Origin: Pelagimonas sp.
GTDB lineage: Bacteria > Pseudomonadota > Alphaproteobacteria > Rhodobacterales > Rhodobacteraceae
Assembly: GCA_025210345.1 (NCBI GenBank)
Contig: JAOARX010000008.1
Location: 1 to 64,000, forward strand
DNA length: 64,000 bases
Direction: 5' to 3'
Shown here: positions 34,320 through 42,938 of the stretch, piece after piece
Layout of the letters: every line of letters starts with the position of its first letter
How positions within the stretch are numbered: the stretch's first letter is position 1
Translations under genes and position numbers: made by a program
The notes under the pieces: generated by a model
What the model was told of the DNA's origin: nothing
The model's database searches: none
The model's input: the letters and a program-made list of their open reading frames with translations, nothing else

Positions 34320-36269
34320 TCAGTTCCGTCCCTTTTCGAATCGGATCTGTGCCAGAAGCGAATCAAAGGCGTCTTTCTCCTCTCGGTCGATATGGGCGCC
34401 GTTCTGACCCAGCGCATAATCAGCGTCTGCTTCGTCGTCTCTGCGCCCCGCTTGGGCGCGGGCTTTGGCGGCTTCTCCCAACCGCCAGGTCATGACCTCA
34501 TCCGGGTCAGTTTCAAGATCCTGCTGCGCTTCCAGCAACTCTGCCTGCCAGCCCTCCGTTGCTTCCAGTTTGGCCAGTTCTCCCGCGATCGTCATACGGG
34601 TCATTTCAACATTTCCGGGCTGTCGAATGCAGGGGACAACTGCGACATGGCGTGCACGCAGCAGGTTTTCAAGGGCTTCGGGGCCAATCATATTCTCGGC
34701 CATCTCGCGCAGATTCGCCTCCTCGCCGATACAGCGCAAGATCACGTCACGCAGCGCCGCGTGCTCAGGGTCGGAACAACGCATATCCTCAAGCTGAGGT
34801 TCGAACTCGGCGGCGACCTCGGGTGTTACAATCAGCGCGGCTAGAATGACCGTTTCACGCAACCGGGTTTCTGCCTGATCACCACCAGCCGCCAAAAGCG
34901 ATGATTTCGCACCGGCGCTGGCGGGGGGCGGTGCGCGCCAATCCCGGCGTTTGCCACGCCCGGGAACAAAGGCACCCGAGCGCTGCGGGCGAAACAGCTG
35001 ATACCGCAACTCTTTGATTTCATCACCATAATGACGGCGCAGCCCCTGATCCTTGATCTTTACAATGCGTTCGCGCAGCAGCTTGTCCAAGGCGGCCTTG
35101 CGTTCGGGGCTGTCGAAAACCTTGCCTTCGGTTTCCTGTTGCCACAGCAGCTTGACCATGGGCATGGCGGCGTCCAGCACCTCTTGCAGCGCGCGCGCCC
35201 CTTTGGCGCGCAAAAGGTCGTCAGGGTCTTGCCCCTCGGGCATGATCGCAAAGCGCAGCCCCTTTCCGGCCTCCAACAGCGGGAGCGCCAGATCAACCAC
35301 ACGGTAGGCGGCGCGCAGTCCGGCCTTGTCCCCATCAAGCGCGATGATCGGCTCTGAGGACATGCGCCACATCAGCTGCATCTGGGGTTCGGTCACGGCG
35401 GTTCCCAAAGGCGCCACCGCAGCCCCGAACCCGGCCTCAGACAGCGCGATCACATCCATGTAACCTTCGGCCACGATCAGGGGCTGCCCCTTTCCGGAAG
35501 CCTGCCGCGCCGCCCGAAGATTGTAGAGATTGCGTGATTTATCAAACAGCTCCGTTTCGGGTGAATTCAGATATTTGGCATGATCCTCCGGGTCCATGGC
35601 CCGCCCACCAAAGGCAATCGCCCGCCCGCGCGCATCGCGGATCGGAAACATGATACGATTTCGGAACACATCATATGGCGCGCGCCCCTTGTCAGACGCC
35701 TTGACCAACCCGGTCGCCAGAAGATGCTCAACCGGGATGTTCTTGGCCAGCAAGGCCTCGCGCAGGTTGTCCCATCCAGCCGGTGCAAACCCGATCTCGA
35801 ACCGGTCCAACGCCGCGGCGCTCAGGCCACGCTTGGCCAAATAGGCGCGCGCCTCTGAGGCGGCCCCGGTTTTGAGTTGCAGCCGGAAAAACTGCACCGC
35901 CTGCTCCATGACTTCGGTCAGGATCGTGCGGCGATCGGCCTTTTGCTGGGCTTGCGGGTCGCGCTTGGGCACCTCCATCCCCGCCTCTTGGGCAAGGATT
36001 TCCACCGCTTCCATAAAACTGACGTTCTCGGTTTCGGTTACGAATTTGATCGCGTCGCCCTTGGCCTGGCAGCCGAAACAATAGTAATAGCCTTTTTGGT
36101 CATCCACATGAAAAGATGCAGTTTTTTCATGGTGAAACGGGCACGGAGCCCACATATCCCCCTTGCCTGGATTGGACTTGCGGTTGTCCCACATGACCTT
36201 GCGCCCGACCACCTGAACAAGGCTGGTGCGGGTGCGCAATTCATCCATGAAACCGGGCGGCAAACTCAT
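34320..36269 (-). CDS. dnaG: DNA primase DnaG
   Basis: A 649-residue primase that makes RNA primers for replication. The N-terminal CHC2 zinc domain has Cys43, His46, Cys64 and Cys67 (APCPFHHEK and YYYCFGC). The TOPRIM core contains LIVAEGYMDVIALSEAGF and the acidic IIALDGDKAGLRA. The C-terminal part is the helical DnaB-interaction region. The start is the ATG at 36269 (SLPPGFMDELRTRT), not the longer open frame. A 10-bp-arm hairpin and a DnaA box lie within 90 bases upstream. Confidence 0.97.
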   Translation of the reverse strand: MSLPPGFMDELRTRTSLVQVVGRKVMWDNRKSNPGKGDMWAPCPFHHEKTASFHVDDQKGYYYCFGCQAKGDAIKFVTETENVSFMEAVEILAQEAGMEVPKRDPQAQQKADRRTILTEVMEQAVQFFRLQLKTGAASEARAYLAKRGLSAAALDRFEIGFAPAGWDNLREALLAKNIPVEHLLATGLVKASDKGRAPYDVFRNRIMFPIRDARGRAIAFGGRAMDPEDHAKYLNSPETELFDKSRNLYNLRAARQASGKGQPLIVAEGYMDVIALSEAGFGAAVAPLGTAVTEPQMQLMWRMSSEPIIALDGDKAGLRAAYRVVDLALPLLEAGKGLRFAIMPEGQDPDDLLRAKGARALQEVLDAAMPMVKLLWQQETEGKVFDSPERKAALDKLLRERIVKIKDQGLRRHYGDEIKELRYQLFRPQRSGAFVPGRGKRRDWRAPPPASAGAKSSLLAAGGDQAETRLRETVILAALIVTPEVAAEFEPQLEDMRCSDPEHAALRDVILRCIGEEANLREMAENMIGPEALENLLRARHVAVVPCIRQPGNVEMTRMTIAGELAKLEATEGWQAELLEAQQDLETDPDEVMTWRLGEAAKARAQAGRRDDEADADYALGQNGAHIDREEKDAFDSLLAQIRFEKGRN

Positions 36270-36305
36270 GGGGGTAATATCGGGCCTCCGAGTTGGCGAC
36301 GCAAT

Positions 36306-36328
36306 AGGGGCTGCGCAGCGCAGCCCCT
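36306..36328. terminator. Strong hairpin between the small secreted gene and dnaG
   Basis: Perfect 10-bp arms AGGGGCTGCG (36306-36315) and CGCAGCCCCT (36319-36328) have a 3-base loop. On the minus strand it is followed by ATTGCG, not a T-run. It lies 37 bases upstream of dnaG and 33 bases after the preceding stop, so it may be a weak terminator or a dnaG leader structure. Confidence 0.45.
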
Positions 36329-36345
36329 TTGTAATGCAAATGATC

Positions 36346-36354
36346 TGTGGATAA
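36346..36354 (-). promoter_or_regulatory. Perfect DnaA box upstream of dnaG
   Basis: TGTGGATAA at 36346-36354 is the complement of TTATCCACA. It lies 77 bases upstream of dnaG, between the small secreted gene and the hairpin. Confidence 0.45.
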
Positions 36355-36360
36355 CCCCGG

Positions 36361-36657
36361 TTAAAGGGCCTCGCACTGCATTTCCCAGGCTTCGCCGACC
36401 TCATCGGTCAGCTGCGCGTCTTCCAGAGAATAGATCCAATCGGCCAGCATTTCACCCGCTGTTTTGTCCAGCTGTTTGACCAGCGCCCTGCGTGTCTTGC
36501 GTTTGGATTGCCCATCTTTGCGCGCATTCACCGCGTCCATGACCAGCTGGGCCTGGGCCGCGCAATCCAGCCCACCCTCGTCGGTGGCGTCCTCAGCCCA
36601 TAGCGGTTGACCCATCATCATTCCAGCGACCAAACCGGCACTCACCCAATTGCGCAT
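36361..36657 (-). CDS. Small secreted protein of unknown function
   Basis: A 98-residue protein with a signal peptide (MRNWVSAGLVAGMMMGQPLWA, cleavage near residue 21). The mature part is charged and helical, with two cysteines (DCAAQ and MQCEAL) that could form a disulfide. ATG at 36657 with AAGGGAA at 9 bases is preferred to the adjacent GTG. It sits between soxG (sarcosine oxidase) and dnaG on the same strand. No family was recognised. Confidence 0.72.
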   Translation of the reverse strand: MRNWVSAGLVAGMMMGQPLWAEDATDEGGLDCAAQAQLVMDAVNARKDGQSKRKTRRALVKQLDKTAGEMLADWIYSLEDAQLTDEVGEAWEMQCEAL

Positions 36658-36687
36658 CACTCACATTCCCTTGCTGTTGCGATGGGT

Positions 36688-37236
36688 CTAGCGCGCAAGC
36701 CCGCGCGCAGCAACAAGCCGCATCACCTGCCCCAATTCATGAGCAAGATCCCGCGCCATTGAGCGAAACGCCAGGATCACAAAGCCATCGGCCTCACGCG
36801 TGATCGACACCGTCATATGGCCCAACTGGCTGCGCAGGGTCCGCCCAGCCGGAAAAGCCCCGGCGCGCAGATCCAAAGGTACCAGACGGGCCAGCACATC
36901 TTCGGCCCCCGGCCCACGCAGCCGCGCAGCGCACCAGGCATCCCCCTGATCGGTGATCGCGGCCATGTCGCCCAGCGCGTCGTCGGGGGCGATACCGATC
37001 AAAAAGGCCTGATCCCGACCGGTCCAGATCACCTGCGCATCCCCATGGGCCACCACCTCTCCGGGTGCGGGAAACCCCAGGCCAACAGAGGTAAGCGCCT
37101 CATGAACCTTGTCTTTTTGCCCTTTGAAGGGCGCAATGGAATACATTGGCCCCAGATCACATGCGCCAAGCTCCAGATCACCAACGCGCTGCGGCAAAGA
37201 CGCCCCAAAGGGGTTCTGATCCATCAATTCAACCAC
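36688..37236 (-). CDS. soxG: Sarcosine oxidase gamma subunit
   Basis: A 182-residue subunit of heterotetrameric sarcosine oxidase. The gamma family is poorly conserved; the C-terminal GCV_T-like fold is recognisable in GDAWCAARLRGPGAEDVLARLVPLDLR and GHMTVSITREADGFVILAFRS. The start is taken as GTG at 37236, with GGAGG 8 bases upstream, overlapping the alpha-subunit stop by 8 bases; the ATG at 37224 is the alternative. It is the last gene of the soxBDAG operon. Confidence 0.88.
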   Translation of the reverse strand: MVELMDQNPFGASLPQRVGDLELGACDLGPMYSIAPFKGQKDKVHEALTSVGLGFPAPGEVVAHGDAQVIWTGRDQAFLIGIAPDDALGDMAAITDQGDAWCAARLRGPGAEDVLARLVPLDLRAGAFPAGRTLRSQLGHMTVSITREADGFVILAFRSMARDLAHELGQVMRLVAARGLAR

Positions 37237-40165
37237 GCAAACGCCCTCCGTCCGTGTCAAAAGCCACCGGGTCTGTCACTTCGCACAGGGTTTCAACACC
37301 GCGCACGTGATCCACCAGTTTCACCGTTTCCCCATGACGCGCGCGCCCGTTTTTCAAAAAACCAAGCGCCCGCATTTCGTTCAACGTGGGTGAGAACCCT
37401 GTTGATGTGACATAGCCCTGATCATGGGCGCTGAGCGCCTCGGCGTCGCGATCAAACAGATGCGCACCGGCGGGAAGCTCGGTCTTGCCATCCAGGCCAC
37501 GCAGCCCCACCAGTTGCTCACGCGTGTCCTCGACCAACCCCGGGCGGCTGGCCATGACTTTGCCGATGCAGTCTTTTTTCGCGCTGACCATCTTTTCGAA
37601 ACCGCAATCGAAGGCTGTGGTGCGGCCGTGGATCTCGGCGTGGGTGATATGCCCTTTTTCCAAACGCAATACATTCAGCGCCTCCATGCCATAGGCCCCG
37701 CCGCCCAGCGCCTGCGCGCGCGCGACCAGCGCACGGAACAGGCTGTCGCCATAGCGTGCGGGCACGGCGATCTCATAGGCGTGTTCACCGCTAAACGAGA
37801 TCCGGAACAGCCGACCGGCAACACCGCCAACGGCAACCGGGCCGCATTGCATGAAAGGAAAGGACACATCGTCGATGGGCTGATCCAGCAGATCATTCAG
37901 CAGATCGCGTGCCTTGGGTCCGGCCACCGCGAATTGCGCCCATTGCTCGGTCACCGAAATAAAGCGCAGATCCATCTGAGGGCAAAGCGCCTGATGCACC
38001 CATTCCAGATGCCGCATCACCTGACCCGCCGCGGCGGTGGTTGTGGTCATAACCCATTGATTTTGTGACAAACGTGCCGTGGTCCCATCGTCCATCACAT
38101 GCCCGTCTTCGCGCAGCATCAACCCATAGCGCACCCGCCCCGGTTTGAGCTTGGAAAAGCTGTTGGTATAGACGAAATCCAAAAACGCCCCCACATCCAG
38201 GCCTTGAAGATCAATCTTTCCCAGGGTCGAGACATCGCAAATACCAACATGTTCGCGCACCATCTTGACCTCGCGGTCGCAGCTTTCGCGCCATGTGCTT
38301 TCTCCTGCGCGGGGAAAGAAACTGGGGCGATACCACAGGCCCGCTTCGACAAATTCGGCGCCCATGTCTTGGGACGCTTGATGCGAGGTGGTCAACCGCG
38401 TCGGGGCAAAGCCGTCGCCTTGGGAAAAGGCCCCCATCGAAGCAATCGAAACGGGGCTAAAGGGCGGGCGGAAGGTGGTTGTCCCGGTCTCGGGAATGTC
38501 GCGGCCCGTGGCTTCTGCCAGCACCGCCAGCGCCAGAACGTTCGAGCTCTTGCCCTGATCCGTCGCCATGCCCTGTGTCGTATAGCGTTTCATGTGCTCG
38601 ACCGAGGCATAGTTTTCCGCCGCAGCTTGTTTCACGTCTTTCACGGTCACGTCGTTTTGGAAATCCAGCCAGGCACGCCCTTTGCCAGCCACGGCAAACA
38701 GCCGTCCAATCCGAAAGGGCGCATCTTCCGCGTCGGGAACCCTGGGCAAGTCTGCCGCCAACCCCAGGGCCTGCGCTGCTTTGACTCCGGCCTCGGCTCC
38801 GCTTTGCAAACATCCTGCCGTCGAGAACCCCCCCTGCGCCGCACCGGCGACCTGCATCCCCGGAACCGCACCTTCGCCTGGGACAAAGGCCAAAAGATCA
38901 TCGCGCCATACGGGTCGCCCACCCATGTGGCAGGTCAGATGCACCGACGGGTTGAACCCGCCTGACACCCCAAGCCCCTGAACATGCAACTTTTCGACCG
39001 AACCATCGGGCGCCCGCATAGAGATGGCCTCTAACCCGTGGCGGCCGTGGCCGCGCGTCACCTGATACCCCGCGAAAAACGGCACATCCCCGGCCCTGTT
39101 GACCGCGTCATGGCGGCTGTCGATCAGCCCCGCCACATGCACCCCGGCCTGTGCGAGGTCGCGCGCGGTTTTATGGGCATCGTCATTGTTGCCAAAGACC
39201 GCGATGCTTTTGCCGGGCGCGACACCCCAACGGTTCAAATAGCTGCGCATGGCCCCGGCCATCATCACACCGGGCCGGTCATTGTCGCGAAACGCGATGG
39301 GCCGTTCCAAAGCCCCCGCCGCCAGCACGGTCTGCCCGGCGGTGATGCGCCAAAAACACTCAACCGGCAGATCCCCGGCATAGGCCATATGCTGGCTCAC
39401 CCGTTCCAGCGCCCCATAGACGCCATCATCATAGGCCCCGGTGACGGTGGTCCGGCGCAGAATCCGGACATTGTCCATCCCGGCCAATTGGGCTTCGATC
39501 CCTGTGACCCAATCCGCCGCAGGCATCCCGTCGATCTCTTGGTCATCGCTCAAAAGCTGACCACCCAGCTCGGCCTCTTCATGGGCAAGGATCACATCCG
39601 CCCCGGACCGTGCCGCCGCCAAAGCCGCCATCAGACCTGCGGGTCCTGCGCCGATGACCAGAACGTCGCAAAAGGCATAAGCCTTTTCATAGGCCTCGGA
39701 TACAGGATCGCCAGACAGCGCGCCAAGCCCCGCCGCGCGGCGGATCATGGGTTCATACAGCTTTTCCCAAAAGGCCTTGGGCCACATGAAGGTCTTGTAA
39801 TAAAAGCCCGCGCCCAGAAACGGCGCAGCTAGGTCGTTGAGGCCCATCAGGTCGCATTTGCGCGACGGCCAGCAGTTCTGGCTGCGCGCAGTCAACCCCT
39901 CATACAGCTCTTGCACCGTGGCGCGGACATTCGGATCGCTCTGCGCCCCGGTCCCGACCGTCACAAGGGCGTTGGGTTCGGATGATCCCGCGGTCAAGAC
40001 CCCGCGCGGGCGGTGATATTTGAAACTGCGCCCCATCAGACGCACCCCCGCCCCCATCAGGGCCGATGCCAGGGTATCGCCCTGAAACCCATCAAACCGC
40101 GTGCCGTCAAAGGTAAATGTAAGCGGCTTGGCGCGGTCGATCCGGCCTTTTCCCTCAATCCGCAT
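37229..40165 (-). CDS. soxA: Sarcosine oxidase alpha subunit
   Basis: A 978-residue flavoprotein subunit that oxidatively demethylates sarcosine to glycine and passes the methylene group to tetrahydrofolate. An N-terminal 2Fe-2S-ferredoxin-like domain (TFDGTRFDGFQGDTLASAL) is followed by the NAD-binding fold CDVLVIGAGPAGLMAALAA near residue 162. A C-terminal aminomethyltransferase (GCV_T) domain runs from about residue 590 (FVEAGLWYRPSFFPR onward) to GVETLCEVTDPVAFDTDG. The ATG at 40165 has GGGAG upstream and overlaps the delta gene by 11 bases. Confidence 0.96.
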   Translation of the reverse strand: MRIEGKGRIDRAKPLTFTFDGTRFDGFQGDTLASALMGAGVRLMGRSFKYHRPRGVLTAGSSEPNALVTVGTGAQSDPNVRATVQELYEGLTARSQNCWPSRKCDLMGLNDLAAPFLGAGFYYKTFMWPKAFWEKLYEPMIRRAAGLGALSGDPVSEAYEKAYAFCDVLVIGAGPAGLMAALAAARSGADVILAHEEAELGGQLLSDDQEIDGMPAADWVTGIEAQLAGMDNVRILRRTTVTGAYDDGVYGALERVSQHMAYAGDLPVECFWRITAGQTVLAAGALERPIAFRDNDRPGVMMAGAMRSYLNRWGVAPGKSIAVFGNNDDAHKTARDLAQAGVHVAGLIDSRHDAVNRAGDVPFFAGYQVTRGHGRHGLEAISMRAPDGSVEKLHVQGLGVSGGFNPSVHLTCHMGGRPVWRDDLLAFVPGEGAVPGMQVAGAAQGGFSTAGCLQSGAEAGVKAAQALGLAADLPRVPDAEDAPFRIGRLFAVAGKGRAWLDFQNDVTVKDVKQAAAENYASVEHMKRYTTQGMATDQGKSSNVLALAVLAEATGRDIPETGTTTFRPPFSPVSIASMGAFSQGDGFAPTRLTTSHQASQDMGAEFVEAGLWYRPSFFPRAGESTWRESCDREVKMVREHVGICDVSTLGKIDLQGLDVGAFLDFVYTNSFSKLKPGRVRYGLMLREDGHVMDDGTTARLSQNQWVMTTTTAAAGQVMRHLEWVHQALCPQMDLRFISVTEQWAQFAVAGPKARDLLNDLLDQPIDDVSFPFMQCGPVAVGGVAGRLFRISFSGEHAYEIAVPARYGDSLFRALVARAQALGGGAYGMEALNVLRLEKGHITHAEIHGRTTAFDCGFEKMVSAKKDCIGKVMASRPGLVEDTREQLVGLRGLDGKTELPAGAHLFDRDAEALSAHDQGYVTSTGFSPTLNEMRALGFLKNGRARHGETVKLVDHVRGVETLCEVTDPVAFDTDGGRLRG

Positions 40166-40421
40166 CGCGCTCTCCCACCAGTTCGGCGCCAAAGATCTCG
40201 TGGGTCACCGTGTCACGATCCACGCGCAGCCAAGCGCCGCATCCCGCCTCATGGAACCAAAGGTCCTGCGTCCGGCCCGCCGGGTTGTCGCGCAGATGCA
40301 GATAGTCATGCCAGACCTCCGCGCCTGCATCGGGGTCGGGGCGGTGCTCCATACTGGCCGCACCTTGATAATAAAACTCGCGCCGGTCGCGCGGCCCGCA
40401 GATGGGACAAGGTATTCTCAT
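40155..40421 (-). CDS. soxD: Sarcosine oxidase delta subunit
   Basis: An 88-residue zinc-binding subunit. Zinc ligands are the N-terminal Cys pair in RIPCPICGPR, with further candidates in the His-x-x-x-Cys of FHEAGCGAW. The length and GxxDxxxF motifs (GPRDRREFYYQG) match the SoxD family of heterotetrameric sarcosine oxidase. It lies between the cysteine-rich secreted gene (3-base gap) and soxA (11-base overlap). The symbol clashes with sulfur-oxidation soxD at 14.5 kb. Confidence 0.95.
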   Translation of the reverse strand: MRIPCPICGPRDRREFYYQGAASMEHRPDPDAGAEVWHDYLHLRDNPAGRTQDLWFHEAGCGAWLRVDRDTVTHEIFGAELVGERDAD

Positions 40422-40424
40422 GCG

Positions 40425-40925
40425 TTACATCCCCTGACACTTGGCATCGTCGACGCGATCAAGCCGGTAGCTGACCCATGTTCCGGGCACCTCGGCAAGG
40501 TCAAGCGCGCCGCCACATTCCTCACCCAACCCCACAAGCATATAGCGGGTCCGGCAGGTCAGGCTTATGTCGCTGATCTTGCGCAACTCAAGCGATCCCC
40601 CGTCGCACTCGACCTGGCACACCGGATCACCGGCTTCGTTGCCGCAGATCAGGAACTGCATCAAAGGCTGCCCGACAATGACCTGCCCGCGCACATGCCC
40701 CTGATCGGCCGGGATCACCATCATGCTGCCTTCGCGGGCCACTTCGGTCATCCAGTTGCCGATTTTCAAGCGGATCAGTTTCACCACCTGCGCCGGTTGC
40801 TTGGCCAGATGGGCGTCGGTGTAGATCCGTTCATAACAGCCGGGGCGGAAATCCTGCGCCTGCGCGCCACCTACCAGACCCAAAGCCAAACCCAGCGCCA
40901 GAATGGATGTTGTCACAATACGCAT
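40425..40925 (-). CDS. Secreted cysteine-rich protein inserted in the sarcosine oxidase operon
   Basis: A 166-residue exported protein with signal peptide MRIVTTSILALGLALGLVGGAQA. The mature part has seven cysteines (in PGCYE, LICGN, PVCQV, VECDG, LTCRT, EECGG and AKCQG), suggesting up to three disulfides and one free Cys. It is predicted beta-rich. It lies 12 bases after soxB and 3 bases before soxD, so it is co-transcribed with the cytosolic sarcosine oxidase, in which no exported subunit is known. No family was recognised; a role in envelope or substrate handling is open. Confidence 0.8.
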   Translation of the reverse strand: MRIVTTSILALGLALGLVGGAQAQDFRPGCYERIYTDAHLAKQPAQVVKLIRLKIGNWMTEVAREGSMMVIPADQGHVRGQVIVGQPLMQFLICGNEAGDPVCQVECDGGSLELRKISDISLTCRTRYMLVGLGEECGGALDLAEVPGTWVSYRLDRVDDAKCQGM

Positions 40926-40937
40926 GTCGCCCCCCCC

Positions 40938-42191
40938 CTAGTGCAAATTATGCTGAGAGCCCGTGCCCTCTTCGTCCATCAGACCGCGCCCGGTTTCAAA
41001 CCGATCCAGCCGCAGGCGCGCCGCCACCGGATGCGGTGTGTCCGTCGCCATCAGATGGGCAAAGCAATCCCCGGATGCAGGAACCGCCTTGAATCCGCCA
41101 TAACACCAGCCACAGTTCAGATAGAGACCCTCAATATGGGTCTTATCAATGATCGGAGACCCATCAGGGGACATATCCATAATGCCGCCCCAGCTGCGCA
41201 AGATCCGCGCCTTGCCGATCATCGGCATCAGCGTCATGGCGGCCTCCATCACATGTTCGGTCAGCGGCAAATTCCCCCGCGCGGCATATGAGGCATACAT
41301 GTCCAGATCCCCGCCAAACACCAGCCCGCCCTTGTCGGACTGGCTGATATAGAAATGCCCCATGCCAAAGGTCACAACCCCGTCGATGCAGGGCTTTAAC
41401 CCTTCGGTGACATAGGCCTGAAGAACGTGGCTTTCGATCGGCAGACGCATGCCCGCCATCGCAGCGACCTGGCTTGAGCGCCCGGCGGCAACAATCCCCA
41501 CCTTTTTCGCGCGAATTGCGCCGCGCGTGGTCTGAACACCGCGCAGTTTGCCATTCTCGATATCGATGCCCGTCACTTCGCAGTTCTGGATCAGGTCAAC
41601 CCCGTGTTGATCCGCGCCACGGGCATAGCCCCAGGCGACCGCATCATGTCGCGCGGTTCCCCCACGCGCATGGTACAACCCGCCATAAATCGGAAAACGC
41701 CCGTTGTCGAAATCAAGATAGGGCACGGTTTGGCGCACCTTGTCGCGGCTCCACAGCTCGGCATCATCCCCTTGATTGATCATGGAGTTTGCCCGCCGCG
41801 CGGCATAGTCACGCTGGGCGTCGGAATGAAACAGGTTCAACACGCCGCGCTGCGACATCATTGTGTTGAAGTTGAGTTCCTGCTCCATGTCTTCCCACAG
41901 CTTCAGCGAATGCGAATAAAACTCAGAGTTGCCGGGCAAGTTATAGTTGGCGCGCACAATCGTGGTGTTGCGGCCGATATTGCCGCCCCCCAGATAGCCC
42001 TTTTCCAATACGGCCACCCGCGTCTGACCGTATTTCGCCGCCAGGTGATAGGCCGTGGCAAGCCCGTGTCCGCCGCCCCCGATAATCACGATGTCATAGT
42101 CGGGTTTCGGATCAGGGTTCCGCCAATGCGGGGTCCAGCCCCGGTTGCCTCTCACCCCTTCCTTGAGAATTCTCAAGCCTGAAAACCGCAT
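40938..42191 (-). CDS. soxB: Sarcosine oxidase beta subunit
   Basis: A 417-residue FAD-dependent oxidoreductase (DAO family). The dinucleotide motif DYDIVIIGGGGHGLATAYHLA starts near residue 31. GGNIGRNTTIVRANY and the conserved HARGGTARHDAVAWGYARGA contain the expected covalent FMN His region. The C-terminal CGWCYGGFKAVPASG closes the FAD site. It is the first gene of the operon; the ATG at 42191 is preceded by a region without a clear terminator on its right side. It is not the sulfur-oxidation soxB at 17-18.6 kb. Confidence 0.96.
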   Translation of the reverse strand: MRFSGLRILKEGVRGNRGWTPHWRNPDPKPDYDIVIIGGGGHGLATAYHLAAKYGQTRVAVLEKGYLGGGNIGRNTTIVRANYNLPGNSEFYSHSLKLWEDMEQELNFNTMMSQRGVLNLFHSDAQRDYAARRANSMINQGDDAELWSRDKVRQTVPYLDFDNGRFPIYGGLYHARGGTARHDAVAWGYARGADQHGVDLIQNCEVTGIDIENGKLRGVQTTRGAIRAKKVGIVAAGRSSQVAAMAGMRLPIESHVLQAYVTEGLKPCIDGVVTFGMGHFYISQSDKGGLVFGGDLDMYASYAARGNLPLTEHVMEAAMTLMPMIGKARILRSWGGIMDMSPDGSPIIDKTHIEGLYLNCGWCYGGFKAVPASGDCFAHLMATDTPHPVAARLRLDRFETGRGLMDEEGTGSQHNLH

Positions 42192-42352
42192 GGGCGCGCT
42201 CCCTTACAACACGGCAAAACGCGGTCACAGATGTGCCCGCGCTCAAAGCCTAGCAACCGGAATTTTGATTTGCCAGAGAAGTTGGCGACATTTGTCCCCC
42301 CATGCGCGACCTTGCCCCAGCCTGTGCAAGGATCCGCGCATTTCGACGGCGC

Positions 42353-42934
42353 TTAGCCGTTTGACCAGACGATCTTTGGGGCGAAACGCGGCCGGGTAAA
42401 CCCGAAGTTGTAAAACACTTCTTCACCTGTAAGCCCGGGGATCGGCAGGGGCGAACGGTAGGGTGTCTTGGTTTCCACAAGAACCACCCGCTCATTGTGC
42501 ACCAGGTTCGGCAGATCGTCATACACGTCCTTCAGCTGCTTGTTGTACAAGCGGTTGAACTCGCCTCGGGTTTTGGACCATTCCGCGATGTATTTGTCCT
42601 TTTTCTTGTTGTAGCGCACCATGGTGACGCGCAGAGACTGTTCGCCCTCGGTTTCGGTCAAAAAACCCAACAGATTATACATCCCGGTCAGATAGTCATC
42701 CCCCACCGGATCCGTCTGGCGCGAAAACGCATCCGAGATGGTATAGGCCGCTTTGATGTTCAAACCCTTGTGGTGATAGAGATCATGCAAGGAGAACACC
42801 GCGCCGATCACCATGGCGAACAGGGGCGTAAAGATGATCGCTTCGATCGAGACACTGCCCGCGTCGTCGTTGCGAAAGCTGCGGAGGGCCCGGCCCAAAC
42901 GTGGCGCGAGATGTTTGGTAAACTTGGTCAACAT
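42353..42934 (-). CDS. TadE-like pseudopilin protein (copy 1)
   Basis: A 193-residue protein with an N-terminal TadE-type segment, FRNDDAGSVSIEAIIFTPLFAMVIGAVFSL (about residues 23-52): a short basic leader, Gly, then a hydrophobic helix with Glu five residues in, as in TadE/TadF minor pseudopilins. The rest is periplasmic and ends in FYNFGFTRPRFAPKIVW. The plus-strand protein at 49170-49718 has the same plan and ends in TYSFTRPRYTPQILF. The ATG at 42934 has GAGG at 7 bases. It is the last of a minus-strand TadG-F-E-like trio. Confidence 0.85.
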   Translation of the reverse strand: MLTKFTKHLAPRLGRALRSFRNDDAGSVSIEAIIFTPLFAMVIGAVFSLHDLYHHKGLNIKAAYTISDAFSRQTDPVGDDYLTGMYNLLGFLTETEGEQSLRVTMVRYNKKKDKYIAEWSKTRGEFNRLYNKQLKDVYDDLPNLVHNERVVLVETKTPYRSPLPIPGLTGEEVFYNFGFTRPRFAPKIVWSNG

Positions 42935-42938
42935 GGTC

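Noticed and set aside
29770..36354. Replication origin based on DnaA boxes
   Set aside because: Only three single boxes spread over 6.6 kb, no AT-rich unwinding element, no dnaA/dnaN nearby.
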